Source: Synechococcus sp. BO 8801 (lineage in GTDB: Bacteria > Cyanobacteriota > Cyanobacteriia > PCC-6307 > Cyanobiaceae). Taken from it: a DNA stretch of 64,000 nucleotides. Location: positions 248,638 through 312,637 of the forward strand of contig NZ_NQKY01000001.1 in the NCBI RefSeq assembly GCF_002252675.1, in the 5' to 3' direction. Shown piece after piece: positions 1-8,300 of the stretch. Below the pieces are notes generated by a model. The model made no database searches. It was not told the DNA's origin and worked only from the letters and a program-made list of their open reading frames with translations. Positions within the stretch are counted from its first letter, which is position 1, and the number at the start of each line of letters is the position of its first letter. The position numbers and the translations under genes were made by a program.

Positions 1-2
1 CC

Positions 3-107
3 GGTTCCGTTGGGCCCGAGCCGTCGATGCGTGCCGAAGGGAGCCAGAGCGGCATGGAATTCTGGGAAGCCTACAACCGTGACCCGGGCCTCCATGGCGA
101 AGTTTGA
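3..107 (+). CDS. C-terminal end of an unidentified gene (partial at window start)
   Basis: A reading frame is open from the first bases of the window to a TGA at 105-107. It gives about 34 residues ending in MEFWEAYNRDPGLHGEV. The mix of aromatic and charged residues looks like real protein rather than a GC-driven shadow frame, and the next gene starts about 85 bp further on in the same direction. The main body lies outside the window, so neither family nor start can be given. The short length keeps the call tentative. Confidence 0.4.
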   Translation, partial: GSVGPEPSMRAEGSQSGMEFWEAYNRDPGLHGEV

Positions 108-191
108 AGCAGATGCGAAGGAAAACAAAAAAATCTCCCCACCCCCGCCGGCGACGCTCCATTGTCAGCAAACCCTGATCCAGTTGATCCC

Positions 192-395
192 ATGAAAGCC
201 GCCCCTGTGCCCTGGAGCCTCACCTGGCGTGAGGATGGAGAGCTCGGTTCCCAGGATCTGTTCGACCTGCTGCAGGTCCTGGTGGCGAGCGAAAGTCACG
301 AGGTGCAGATGACCCTGATCGCCGCCGTGGAGCAGCTCGCGGTGAGCGAGCTCCAGGTGACGGGCTGTGAGCAGGTCACCCGGCTCTGCGCCTGA
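192..395 (+). CDS. small conserved-looking hypothetical protein (67 aa)
   Basis: This is a 67-residue acidic protein starting MKAAPVPWSLTWREDGELG. A TTG 30 bp upstream (162) is in frame, but the ATG at 192 was preferred because the intervening residues (SANPDPVDP) look like leader sequence. It has no membrane segment or signal peptide. The second half is predicted helical (LFDLLQVLVASESHEVQM). I do not recognise a family. It sits between the partial gene at the window edge and a convergent secreted protein, and stops 27 bp from the latter's stop. Confidence 0.55.
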   Translation: MKAAPVPWSLTWREDGELGSQDLFDLLQVLVASESHEVQMTLIAAVEQLAVSELQVTGCEQVTRLCA

Positions 396-422
396 TGGCC
401 TGCCCAGGCGCCTGATCGGGCT

Positions 423-752
423 TCAGATCGGATAGCGCTTCGAGGTGGCGTCCCGGCAGCTGCTGCGGGCCGAGGCGATGCTGCTGCCGCTGGAGATGCG
501 ATCGGCCACGCAGTCGCAGGCGAAGCTGGCCATCCCGTCCGGGGCCTTTTTCCCGGACTGGGCCAGCTCCGTCTCGAAGGCGGAGAGGCAGATGGAGCGC
601 ACCACCTCGAGGATGGGGCCGGAGGCCGCCTCAGCCCGGCGCTCCAGCGGCCCGAAGGCCGCCAGAGCTACCACGCCGAGGATCAGCCCGGCCAGGCCCG
701 GCAGGCGCCGGGAGCGGAGGGAAGCCAAAGGGGGCCGCTGCTGGGTAGGCAT
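423..752 (-). CDS. secreted hypothetical protein with signal peptide
   Basis: The 109-residue protein has a basic N-terminus followed by a hydrophobic stretch (LAGLILGVVALAAF, about residues 19-33) and a likely AEA signal-peptidase site near residue 42. The mature part is about 65 residues with four cysteines (CLSAF, CDC, SSC), which would suit disulfide bonding in the periplasm. It probably follows the helicase gene in one transcript, since its ATG is 35 bp downstream of the helicase stop on the same strand. The family is not recognised. Confidence 0.6.
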   Translation of the reverse strand: MPTQQRPPLASLRSRRLPGLAGLILGVVALAAFGPLERRAEAASGPILEVVRSICLSAFETELAQSGKKAPDGMASFACDCVADRISSGSSIASARSSCRDATSKRYPI

Positions 753-787
753 GGGGGACTGGCGTGAGGAGCGCCGCTGAGGGGATG

Positions 788-2746
788 TCAGGAGCCCAGC
801 CGGGAGATCTGAAGTTCCTTGTTCATCACCCGCAGGCGACGCAGGTCGGCGAAGACGTCGTCGGGCATGCCCTTGGGCAGGTCGACGGTGCTGTGGGCGT
901 CGAAGATGCGGATCTTCCCGATCGATCGTCCGGCCAGGCCGGACTCGTTGGCGATGGCGCCGACAATGTTGCCGGGCTTGACCCGATCCCGCCAGCCCAC
1001 CTCGATGCGGAACCGTTCCATGTTGTCCTCGGGACCGTCCTCGCCGCGTTCCTGGTGACGGTCGTTGAAGGGGCGGCGTTCCCCGCCCCGATCCCGCTCA
1101 CCCCGGTCACGGTCGCGGTCCCGGGTGGGGGCGCCGGCACGGCCCTGGCCCCAGCGCTCCTCGCCCTGCAGCAGCAGGGGTTTGCCACCCAGTCCGAGCT
1201 CCAGGGCGGCCAGGGCCAGCTGCTCGGGGGTGCAGGCCTGTTCCTGGGCCACCCGCTGCAGGATCTCGCCCAGCAGGGCCCTTTCCTCGGGATTGCAGGC
1301 GGGCTGCTGAAGGACGGTGGTGAGTTTCTGGCGCAGCCGGTCGAGGCGGTGCTGGTTGATGCTGGCGTTGCCCGGCACCTCCATCGGTTCGATGGGCTGG
1401 TTCACGGCCCGCTCCAGACCGCCGAGGAAGCGCCGCTCCCTGGGCGTGAGGAACAGGATCGCCTCACCGCTGCGCCCGGCGCGGCCGGTGCGGCCGATGC
1501 GGTGCACGTAGGCCTCCCCGTCGAAGGGGATGTCGTAGTTGATGACCAGGCCGATACGGTCGACGTCGAGGCCCCGGGCGGCCACGTCCGTGGCCACGAG
1601 CACATTGACCCGGCCATCCCGCAGACGCTCGATCGTGCGCTCCCGCTGGGTCTGGGGAACGTCGCCGTTGAGCACCGCCACGTCGTAGCCGTGCTGCTCG
1701 AGGGACTCGGCCACGGTGAGGGTGATGGCCTTGGTGCGGGCGAAGATGATCACCCCTTCGCTGCCCTCGGCTTCCAGCACCCGTTCGAGGGCCTCGAGCT
1801 TCTGGGGGCCGTTGACCACCAGGTGCCGCTGGCGGATGCGGCGACCGTCGGCGGCCTTCTGGCGGATGGTGACCTCCGCCGGGTTCTTCAGATGGTTCTG
1901 GGAGATCCTCCGGATCTCCGGGGGCATGGTGGCGGAGAACAGCACCACCTGACGCTCGGCGGGAAGCTGCTCGAGCACCCACTTGACGTCGTCGATGAAG
2001 CCCATGCGCAGCATTTCATCGGCCTCGTCCAGCACCAGGCTGCGCAGCCCGGAGAGGTCGAGGGTGCCCTGGCGCATGTGGTCCATCACCCGCCCCGGGG
2101 TGCCCACGACGATCTGGACGCCCCGGCGCAGTTGCTGGATCTGGTCGCGGAAGTCGGCGCCGCCGTAGACGGGCAGCACCTTGACGCCCTTCATGCAGGC
2201 CGCGTAGCTGTTGAAGGCCTCCGCCACCTGCATCGCCAGTTCGCGGGTGGGGGTGAGCACGAGCACCTGGGGGGTGCGCTGGCCGGGATCGAGGCGCTCC
2301 AGCAGGGGCAGGCCGAAGGCGGCCGTCTTGCCGGTGCCGGTCTGGGCCTGGCCCACCAGGTCGCGGCCGAGCATCAGTTCGGGGATGGCGGCCTTCTGGA
2401 TCGGCGAGGGCTCCTCGAAGCCGATGGCCGCCAGGCCATCCAGCAGCTCGCGGCGCAGGCCGAAGGCGGCGAAGGCGCTGACAGGAGCTTCCGTTTCGGT
2501 TGCTGCCGTTTCAGCGGGGGCCGCTTCGGTCGCTGAAGTTTCAGCGGCGGCCGTTTCGGTAGCGGCGTCATCGGCAGGGATGACGACCAGGGGAAGGGCG
2601 GATTCCGGCGCTTCGGGGAAATCGATGTCGGTGGCAATCCCCAGGGAGATGGGGGACGAGACCGTTTCGGCCTCGCAGGGCTGCGCGAGGGCCGCCTGGG
2701 AATCGACAGCACCGACGAGGGTGCTGCCGTCAATGATCTGGGTCAC
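788..2746 (-). CDS. deaD: DEAD-box ATP-dependent RNA helicase (CsdA/DeaD type)
   Basis: This 652-residue protein remodels structured RNA, in ribosome assembly and mRNA decay in characterised relatives. All core helicase motifs are visible: AQTGTGKT at 134-141, PTRELA, GTPGR, DEAD at 240-243, SAT at 271-273, and the C-terminal RecA-lobe motifs ATDVAARGLD and HRIGRTGRAG. The last 75 or so residues (from MERFRIEVG) form a DbpA-type RNA-binding domain, which places it in the CsdA/DeaD group. An arginine- and glycine-rich linker (RDRDRGERDRGGERR) precedes that domain. The N-terminus carries an unusual extension of about 90 residues rich in Glu, Thr and Ala with short repeats (TAATET, ATEAAPAET), probably disordered. 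The cyanobacterial cold- and redox-induced helicases (CrhR, CrhC) are relatives. Which subgroup this belongs to is not certain. Confidence 0.93.
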   Translation of the reverse strand: MTQIIDGSTLVGAVDSQAALAQPCEAETVSSPISLGIATDIDFPEAPESALPLVVIPADDAATETAAAETSATEAAPAETAATETEAPVSAFAAFGLRRELLDGLAAIGFEEPSPIQKAAIPELMLGRDLVGQAQTGTGKTAAFGLPLLERLDPGQRTPQVLVLTPTRELAMQVAEAFNSYAACMKGVKVLPVYGGADFRDQIQQLRRGVQIVVGTPGRVMDHMRQGTLDLSGLRSLVLDEADEMLRMGFIDDVKWVLEQLPAERQVVLFSATMPPEIRRISQNHLKNPAEVTIRQKAADGRRIRQRHLVVNGPQKLEALERVLEAEGSEGVIIFARTKAITLTVAESLEQHGYDVAVLNGDVPQTQRERTIERLRDGRVNVLVATDVAARGLDVDRIGLVINYDIPFDGEAYVHRIGRTGRAGRSGEAILFLTPRERRFLGGLERAVNQPIEPMEVPGNASINQHRLDRLRQKLTTVLQQPACNPEERALLGEILQRVAQEQACTPEQLALAALELGLGGKPLLLQGEERWGQGRAGAPTRDRDRDRGERDRGGERRPFNDRHQERGEDGPEDNMERFRIEVGWRDRVKPGNIVGAIANESGLAGRSIGKIRIFDAHSTVDLPKGMPDDVFADLRRLRVMNKELQISRLGS

Positions 2747-2838
2747 GGGATGCGGGAGCCTGGTGAATCCTTTTCAACGCAGGCCGGCAGCGGACCGTTG
2801 GAGATGGGTGCCTTGCACCCGGGCTGCCTTGCCCTTGC

Positions 2839-3201
2839 TCAAAGGTTGAAATGAGACTTTACCACCCTGCCGTAATCGTCGTCGAAACGCTCGATGTCCT
2901 CCTCCCGCAGCTCCTCGCCCAGCTGCACCTCGATGATCTCCAGGTCGGTGGCTCCGGCCGACGCCCGGTGCAGGCCGCCCCGGGGGACGAACAGGGTGGC
3001 GCCGGGGCAGGCGGTGATCGAGCCGCCGTCGACTTCCATCACCCCTTCGCCCGTCACCACCACCCAGTGTTCGCTGCGCTGGCGGTGGCGCTGCAGGCTG
3101 ATGCGTTGCCCCGCCGTGATCCGCAGACGCTTGACGAGGTAGCCGGGGCCGGTGGCGAGGGTCTCGAACCATCCCCAGGGCCGCTGGGTCCGTTCCGTCA
3201 T
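2839..3201 (-). CDS. cupin, mannose-6-phosphate isomerase type II like
   Basis: The 120-residue single-domain cupin begins with the RPWGWFETL signature of type II phosphomannose isomerases and has the barrel metal-binding pattern (SLQRHRQRSEHWVVVTGEG). The C-terminal pattern LEIIEVQLGEELREEDIERFDDDYGR is also typical. Stand-alone cupins of this type interconvert mannose-6-phosphate and fructose-6-phosphate for GDP-mannose and cell-envelope sugar synthesis. The domain is the same as the C-terminal third of bifunctional ManC/AlgA enzymes, so a purely regulatory or other sugar-phosphate role is possible. It lies upstream of the helicase on the same strand with a 92-bp gap. Confidence 0.85.
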   Translation of the reverse strand: MTERTQRPWGWFETLATGPGYLVKRLRITAGQRISLQRHRQRSEHWVVVTGEGVMEVDGGSITACPGATLFVPRGGLHRASAGATDLEIIEVQLGEELREEDIERFDDDYGRVVKSHFNL

Positions 3202-3205
3202 CGCG

Positions 3206-3349
3206 TCACTCGGCAGGGATCGCAGACAGAGGCACCTTCAGTGGCGCGGAGAACGGCACGGTCAGCGGGTCCGGAACGATGGCGGCGGGAGGGGGCGAGG
3301 GAGGTGAGAAAAAAGACTGACCGGAACCACCTGGGGCCAGGGAATCCAT
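3206..3349 (-). CDS. possible small proline/serine-rich protein (weak call)
   Basis: A 47-codon frame starting MDSLAPGGSGQSFF ends 4 bp before the ATG of the cupin gene, so it could be a coupled upstream gene. An in-frame start further out at 3442 would give 78 residues. Composition is proline- and serine-rich with no recognisable domain, signal or membrane segment. It may simply be the untranslated leader of the cupin gene. Listed because nothing else occupies this stretch. Confidence 0.2.
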   Translation of the reverse strand: MDSLAPGGSGQSFFSPPSPPPAAIVPDPLTVPFSAPLKVPLSAIPAE

Positions 3350-3433
3350 GGGGTTGTCCCTGTCGACCTCGGGGCACCTGAAAGGTTTGATCCGGTGGGG
3401 CCGGTTCGCACCTTCGTGACGATGCAGGAGGGC

Positions 3434-3627
3434 ATTCCTCAAGGGGGGACTCGAGGAATCAAGGGGCTCCCGAAAAGGGAGAGATCCCAGCGGTGGAGAC
3501 TATTGGAGCAGGGGCTCCGGTGAGTTCGGCCCGGGGGAACCGCGCCGATGGACGAAGTATGGAACAGGGGTCGGAGCTGCCTCCGTGCGGTTCACTTTTC
3601 GTAGACACATTGCCGGCTGTGGCGATG
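3434..3627. ncRNA. hairpin-dense gene-free block, candidate structured RNA
   Basis: Between the cupin leader and the end of recD there is no convincing protein gene, but inverted repeats follow each other. ATTCCTC/GAGGAAT pairs 3434-3440 with 3453-3459. CTCCC/GGGAG (3467-3471, 3477-3481) closes a GAAAA loop. GGAGC/GCTCC pairs 3505-3509 with 3514-3518. CGGAG/CTCCG (3572-3576, 3581-3585) closes CTGC. GAACCGC (3537-3543) pairs with GCGGTTC (3587-3593) and encloses the previous hairpin. CATTGCC/GGCGATG (3608-3614, 3621-3627) follows, with one G-T pair. Nested pairing is more than chance local palindromes usually give. I do not recognise 6S RNA, tmRNA, RNase P RNA or SRP RNA. The strand is undecided. 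A decayed mobile-element end is an alternative. Confidence 0.35.
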
Positions 3628-3639
3628 AATGAAGAAGCC

Positions 3640-5307
3640 TTACGGCTCCTCCCCCGCCGCGGGCCCGTCCTCCCCGGCGCTGAGCAGCAGGGCCCCCTGA
3701 CGCGCCCGGGTCAGGGCGGTGTAGAGCAGCCGCCCGTCGCGGTCGCCGCCGCTGGGCAGCAGCACGATCACCTCCTCGGCTTCGCTGCCCTGGGCCTTGT
3801 GCACCGTCAGGGCCAGGGCCGGCTCGGCGGCGCCGCCCAGCTGACCGGGGTGGATCCAGAGCGGCTCCCCCTCCCCCTCCCCGTCCCCGAACAGCAGGCG
3901 TGCCGAGGGCCCGGGGCCACCCACGAGCACGCCCACATCGCCGTTGGCCAGGTCCAGTTCCGGCAGGTTGCGGCGGCAGAGAACGGGGGTGCCCGGGGGG
4001 AGATCCTGAAGATCGCCGTCCCGCCGGCCCCCCAGCAGGGTCCGATGGATCGCCTCCAGACCCCAGCGGCCCTGGCGCTGGGGGGCCATCACCAGCAGGC
4101 GGTCCCGCTCGGCCAGCAGCGCCCGGCATCCCTGCTCGGAGCCCGGCCGGCAGCGGCCCGCCAGCCGGGCCAGCTCGGCCTGGTGGCGGCGCAGCCGCTC
4201 CAGCAGCTCCGCCGGCAGGGTCAGGGGGGAGCAGGGGCGCCACTGGAGGTTGTCGGTGCTTTCCAGGCCCTGCAGCAGCGGGCGGATGGCGGCGATCGGA
4301 TCCGGATCCTGCGGGCCGGCGGCGGCCCCCAGCCCCTGGCGCAGGGCGGCGGCCACGGCGGCGATGGCCCCGGCGTTGCGGTAGGTGGTGGTCAGGGTGA
4401 TGGCGGCGTCCCCCAGCCGGAGGCGGTGTTCAGGCCGCTGCAGGTCCTCCAGCACGGCCCCGGGGGCGATCGGCGGCAGCTGGGCCGGGTCGCCCACCAG
4501 CACCAGCCGACAGGTGCTGGGCAGGGCCTCCAGCAGGGCCCCCATCAGACCCAGATCCACCATCGAGACCTCATCCACCACCAGCAGGTCGAGGTCGAGG
4601 GGCCGGCCGCGGTGGCGGCCGAAACGGTCGCCGCGGCTTTCCAGCAGCCGGTGCAGGGTGGTGCAGGGAAGGGTGCCGCCGGTGGCGGTCCGCAGCCGGC
4701 CCGCCGCCTTGCCGGTGGGCGCCGCCAGATGGACGCGGGCGTCGGGCTGGCTGGCCCGGTGGGCCGCGATCATCGCCGCCACCGTGCTGGTCTTGCCGGT
4801 GCCGGGTCCCCCCTCCAGCAGCACCAGCCCGTGGCGAAGCACCGCCGCCACCGCCTGCCGCTGCCGGCTATCGAGGCTGCGGGGGTCGCCGGGCTCCGCA
4901 TCGCCGGGCTCCGCATCGCTGGGGGCCTCGCCGACGCCGCCCGGTTCGACGGCCCCGGCGCGGGCGATCAGGGCCTCGATCACCGCCCGCCGCTGCCGCT
5001 GCCAGCGGCGCCACTGCAGCCGATCCTCATCCAGGGCCAGGGGACCGTCCGGATCGCTGCAGAGCGGACTGGCCGCCAGGGCCCGGCGGTGCCCCTCCGG
5101 CCAGGGTCCTTCGCTGACCTCCGCCGGTCTCGGACCCCGCAGGTCCAGCTCCAGCTCACCCCGGGCCAGGGCCGCGGTGAGGGCGGCGATCAGCTCGCCG
5201 ACCAGGGGATCGGCGGGGGTGCCGTGCAGGCGGGGCAGGGCTTCGGCCAGGCCGAGGGCCAGGGCTGCCACCCAGGGCTGGGGGGTGGGGAAGAGGGGGT
5301 CTCTCAT
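3640..5307 (-). CDS. recD: exodeoxyribonuclease V subunit alpha (RecD)
   Basis: RecD is the 5'-3' helicase motor of the RecBCD double-strand-break repair complex. The 555-residue protein shows a Walker A GGPGTGKTST near residues 163-172, Walker B VVDEVSMVD near 240-248, and the late helicase motifs LTVHKAQGSE and LYTALTRAR close to the C-terminus. The ATG at 5307 overlaps the recB stop as ATGA, which fixes the start and implies translational coupling. The frame is open far upstream, but that part runs through recB and was discarded. A small duplication (AEPGDAEPGD, about 4886-4925) lies in the linker before the motor core. At 555 residues it is somewhat shorter than the E. coli protein. Confidence 0.93.
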   Translation of the reverse strand: MRDPLFPTPQPWVAALALGLAEALPRLHGTPADPLVGELIAALTAALARGELELDLRGPRPAEVSEGPWPEGHRRALAASPLCSDPDGPLALDEDRLQWRRWQRQRRAVIEALIARAGAVEPGGVGEAPSDAEPGDAEPGDPRSLDSRQRQAVAAVLRHGLVLLEGGPGTGKTSTVAAMIAAHRASQPDARVHLAAPTGKAAGRLRTATGGTLPCTTLHRLLESRGDRFGRHRGRPLDLDLLVVDEVSMVDLGLMGALLEALPSTCRLVLVGDPAQLPPIAPGAVLEDLQRPEHRLRLGDAAITLTTTYRNAGAIAAVAAALRQGLGAAAGPQDPDPIAAIRPLLQGLESTDNLQWRPCSPLTLPAELLERLRRHQAELARLAGRCRPGSEQGCRALLAERDRLLVMAPQRQGRWGLEAIHRTLLGGRRDGDLQDLPPGTPVLCRRNLPELDLANGDVGVLVGGPGPSARLLFGDGEGEGEPLWIHPGQLGGAAEPALALTVHKAQGSEAEEVIVLLPSGGDRDGRLLYTALTRARQGALLLSAGEDGPAAGEEP

Positions 5308-8300
5308 GGCGCCCCCTCGACGCTGTCGGCGGCGGCATGGCCGCCGAGGGCCCCGTTGAGGGCCAGGAGCCTGCCCAGGGGCGGGCGCTCCACGAACATG
5401 CCCGGCACCGCTCCGCCTGGGGCCTGTGCCCCCGCTGCTCCGGGTGCCCCGCGCAGGAAGACGTAGGCGTACCCCCCCAGATGGCGCTCGGGGTCGTAGC
5501 CGGGCAGGCGCCAGGCCAGGTAGCGGTGCAGGGCCACCAGGTAGAGGTGGGCCTGGAGGGGGTAGTGGCTCTGGGCCATCAGGGCGGCCATCGCCTCCCG
5601 GCCGTAGTGGCGGGGGCCGCAGGCCAGGGGTCTGCCCTCGCCGTCCCGCCGGCCCAGCCAGTTGCTCTTCCAGTCGGCCACCCACCAGCGCTCCTGGCCA
5701 TCGGCATCCGTGGCGGTGAAGATCAGGTCGATCGAGCCGGTGAGGAAGCCGCGGCTGGCCACCGGCAGGCTGCCCACGGTGGCGGCGTAGGCGGCACCGA
5801 AGGCGCCGCCGGGATGGTCCGCGAACGCCGCCGCCAGCTGCGCCGCCCTGACGAAGCCGAGGGTCAGGTCGAAGCTGAGTTCGTTGAGCCGGCGTTCCGG
5901 CCCGAGATCGGCCACCCGGAGGGAGCCCAGCCCGCCGCCGAAGGGGGTGAGGCGCACCTGCTCCAGGCCCCGCAGCAGCGGCTCCAGGTCTTCCGCCTCC
6001 AGCCCGGCCCGGCGCAGCTCCCGCTCCACCAGCTCCTGGCTGGCGGGCGTGTCGGTGGGAACCCGGTAGTCCAGCTGCTCCAGCATCCGGTGCAGACAGT
6101 CCCCGGCCCCCGGGCCGCGGGCGAAGCCGGCCAGGGGACCCTGCTCTGGCCACAGGGCCGCGTCGGCTCCTTCCGGAGCCTCGCCTTCGGGGCTGGGATC
6201 GCTGGTGTCGCGGCCCTGGTCGAGGGTCGCCTCCGAGACGCCGGCGCCGTGGGCGGAGCGGGTCCAGCCGGTGTAGCTGCTGCGGCTCCAGCTCGTGTCC
6301 AGCGTGCGCCGGGGCACCGGCCCGCAGCGCAGGGCATCGACCGCCGCCGGTGCCGGCGCCAGCGTCCGCGGGGCGCCCGGCTCCGCGGCGACCTGGTGCA
6401 GCTCGAGCCCCAGGGCCCGACGCCCGATCTCCTCCTCCAGCCGCAGGAGCCAGTCCCCGTCGCTGCGCCCGCTGATGGGGGCATCGTCCTCGGGGTCGGG
6501 CAGGGGGTCGCCTGGGAAGAGCCAGGGGTACAGGGGGTTGGCCTGCTGGCCCTTCGCCGGCCCCCAGGCGAGCAGCAGCAGGTGCTGGGCCCGGGTGACG
6601 GCCACGTAGGCCAGCCGCTCCCGCTCGGCCCGTTCCGCATCCCGGTGCTGGCGGAGCGCCGGCCATCCCCGTCCCCAGGCAGGACGGAGGTGGAGGTCGA
6701 GGTGGGCGCCGGCGCCGCCGGGCGGATGCCAGCGGAGGCCCACCCGGTGGCCGCCGGCGGGGGGTGTGCCGGCCGCCTGCCACAGGTAGGGACAGATCAC
6801 CACGGGGAACTCCAGTCCCTTGCTGCGGTGCACCGTGATCACCGTCACCGCCTCGTCGGCCTTGTCGCTGTGGGCCTGGTGCGACTCCGGGATGGTGCCG
6901 CTGGCCCGGGTCTGGTCGAGACGCAGGCGCCGCAGCCAGTCGGCGGCGGCCGCCAGGGAGAGCCGTTCGACGTGCAGTCGCTCCTGGAGCAGTTCGGCCA
7001 CCTGCTGCAGGTCGGCCAGCAGCCGGCCGCTGACGCTCAGCCGGGCCAGCCCCTCGCCGTCCACCAGCCGCGACAGCACCCCGAGCGGTCCCTGATGGGG
7101 CAGGTCCCGGGCCAGGGCCTGGAGCCGGCCGGCCAGTTCGCTCCACTCGGCCGGAGCGGCTTCGGCGATCCGCCGCGCCGACCAGCCGAGCAGGGGGGAG
7201 GCGGCCAGCAGCCGCAGACGGCCGGGATCGGCGGGATCGGCCAGGGCATCGAGCAGCCGCTGCAGGGCGGTGGCGGCCGGGCTGGCGAACACGTCGGCCT
7301 TGCTCACCAGTCGGCTGGCGATCTGGCGCCGCTCCAGGGCGCTGCGCAGTTCCTCCGCCTGGCGGTGGTTGTGGACCAGCAGGGCGATGTCGCCGGCCCG
7401 CAGGGGGCCGGGTGGCCGCCCGTCGCCCACCGCCAGGGCGGGGGCCTGCTCCAGCAGCTGCAGGACGGCGTCGGCCACCAGGGCGGGCAGGCGGTCCTCC
7501 AGGCCACCCCGGCTCGGCAGGGAATCGCCCGCCCCCCGATCGCCCCCCAGCCAGAGCAGGCGTACCGGCGCCATGCCGTCGGGTCCGCTCCGCCGTGAAC
7601 GGGCCAGCACCGCCGGCACCGGCAGGCCGGAGCGGGGCAGGCCCGCCGGTGCCATCAGGCCGTTGAGGCCCCCGATCAGCGCCGGAGTCGAGCGGCGGTT
7701 CTCCTGCAGCGCCAGCACCCGCGCCGCGCTGCGGCGGGCCAGCCGGTAGGTGTCCAGGTCACCGCCGCGGAAGCGGTAGATGGCCTGCTTCGGATCCCCC
7801 ACCATCACCAGCAGGTGGACGTCGCCGGGGAAGGCCAGCCGCAGGATCCGCCACTGGACCGGGTCCGTGTCCTGGAACTCATCGATCAGAGCGGCCCTGT
7901 AACGCTGTCCCACCGCCCGCAGCAGGGGGGTGGGGGCGGTGGCGTCCGGGCCGGGGTCGAGTCCCTCCAGCAGCTGGGCGAAGCCGATGCTGCCGCTGCG
8001 GGCCCGGCGTCGGGCCAGCTCCGCCCGCCCCCAGTGGCAGCCATGCAGCAGCACCGCCTCCGCCGGGCCTTCCCGCAGGGCGGCCACCGCCTCCAGGAGC
8101 CCATGGCCGGGCAGCCGGATCTCCCGCTCCGCCCCTTCCGCCTTCCGCGCCGCCCGGCAGAAGGGCTCGGGGTGGAAATAGGACCCCAGTTCCTTCTGGG
8201 CCATCAGGGCGGCGTAGCTGCCGCCTTCGGGCTGCTGGACGAGCCAGGCGTCGACCAGCTCGCTGCGATCGCTTCTGGGCCTGACGGCATAGGGCGTGGT

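Noticed and set aside
764..2536. 590-codon open frame antisense to the helicase gene
   Set aside because: It mirrors the real gene's codon bias (GC-rich third positions), is rich in Gly, Ala, His and Gln, and shows no domain. The minus-strand helicase has all motifs.
2806..2820. Perfect hairpin GGGTGC/GCACCC after the cupin gene as a terminator
   Set aside because: No T-run follows on the minus strand, so it cannot be called an intrinsic terminator from sequence alone.
3434..3627. 6S RNA, tmRNA, RNase P RNA, SRP RNA, group II intron or IS200/IS605 end as an explanation for the hairpin block
   Set aside because: No diagnostic sequence of these was recognised and no transposase or reverse transcriptase gene is near. 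The block is therefore left as unassigned.
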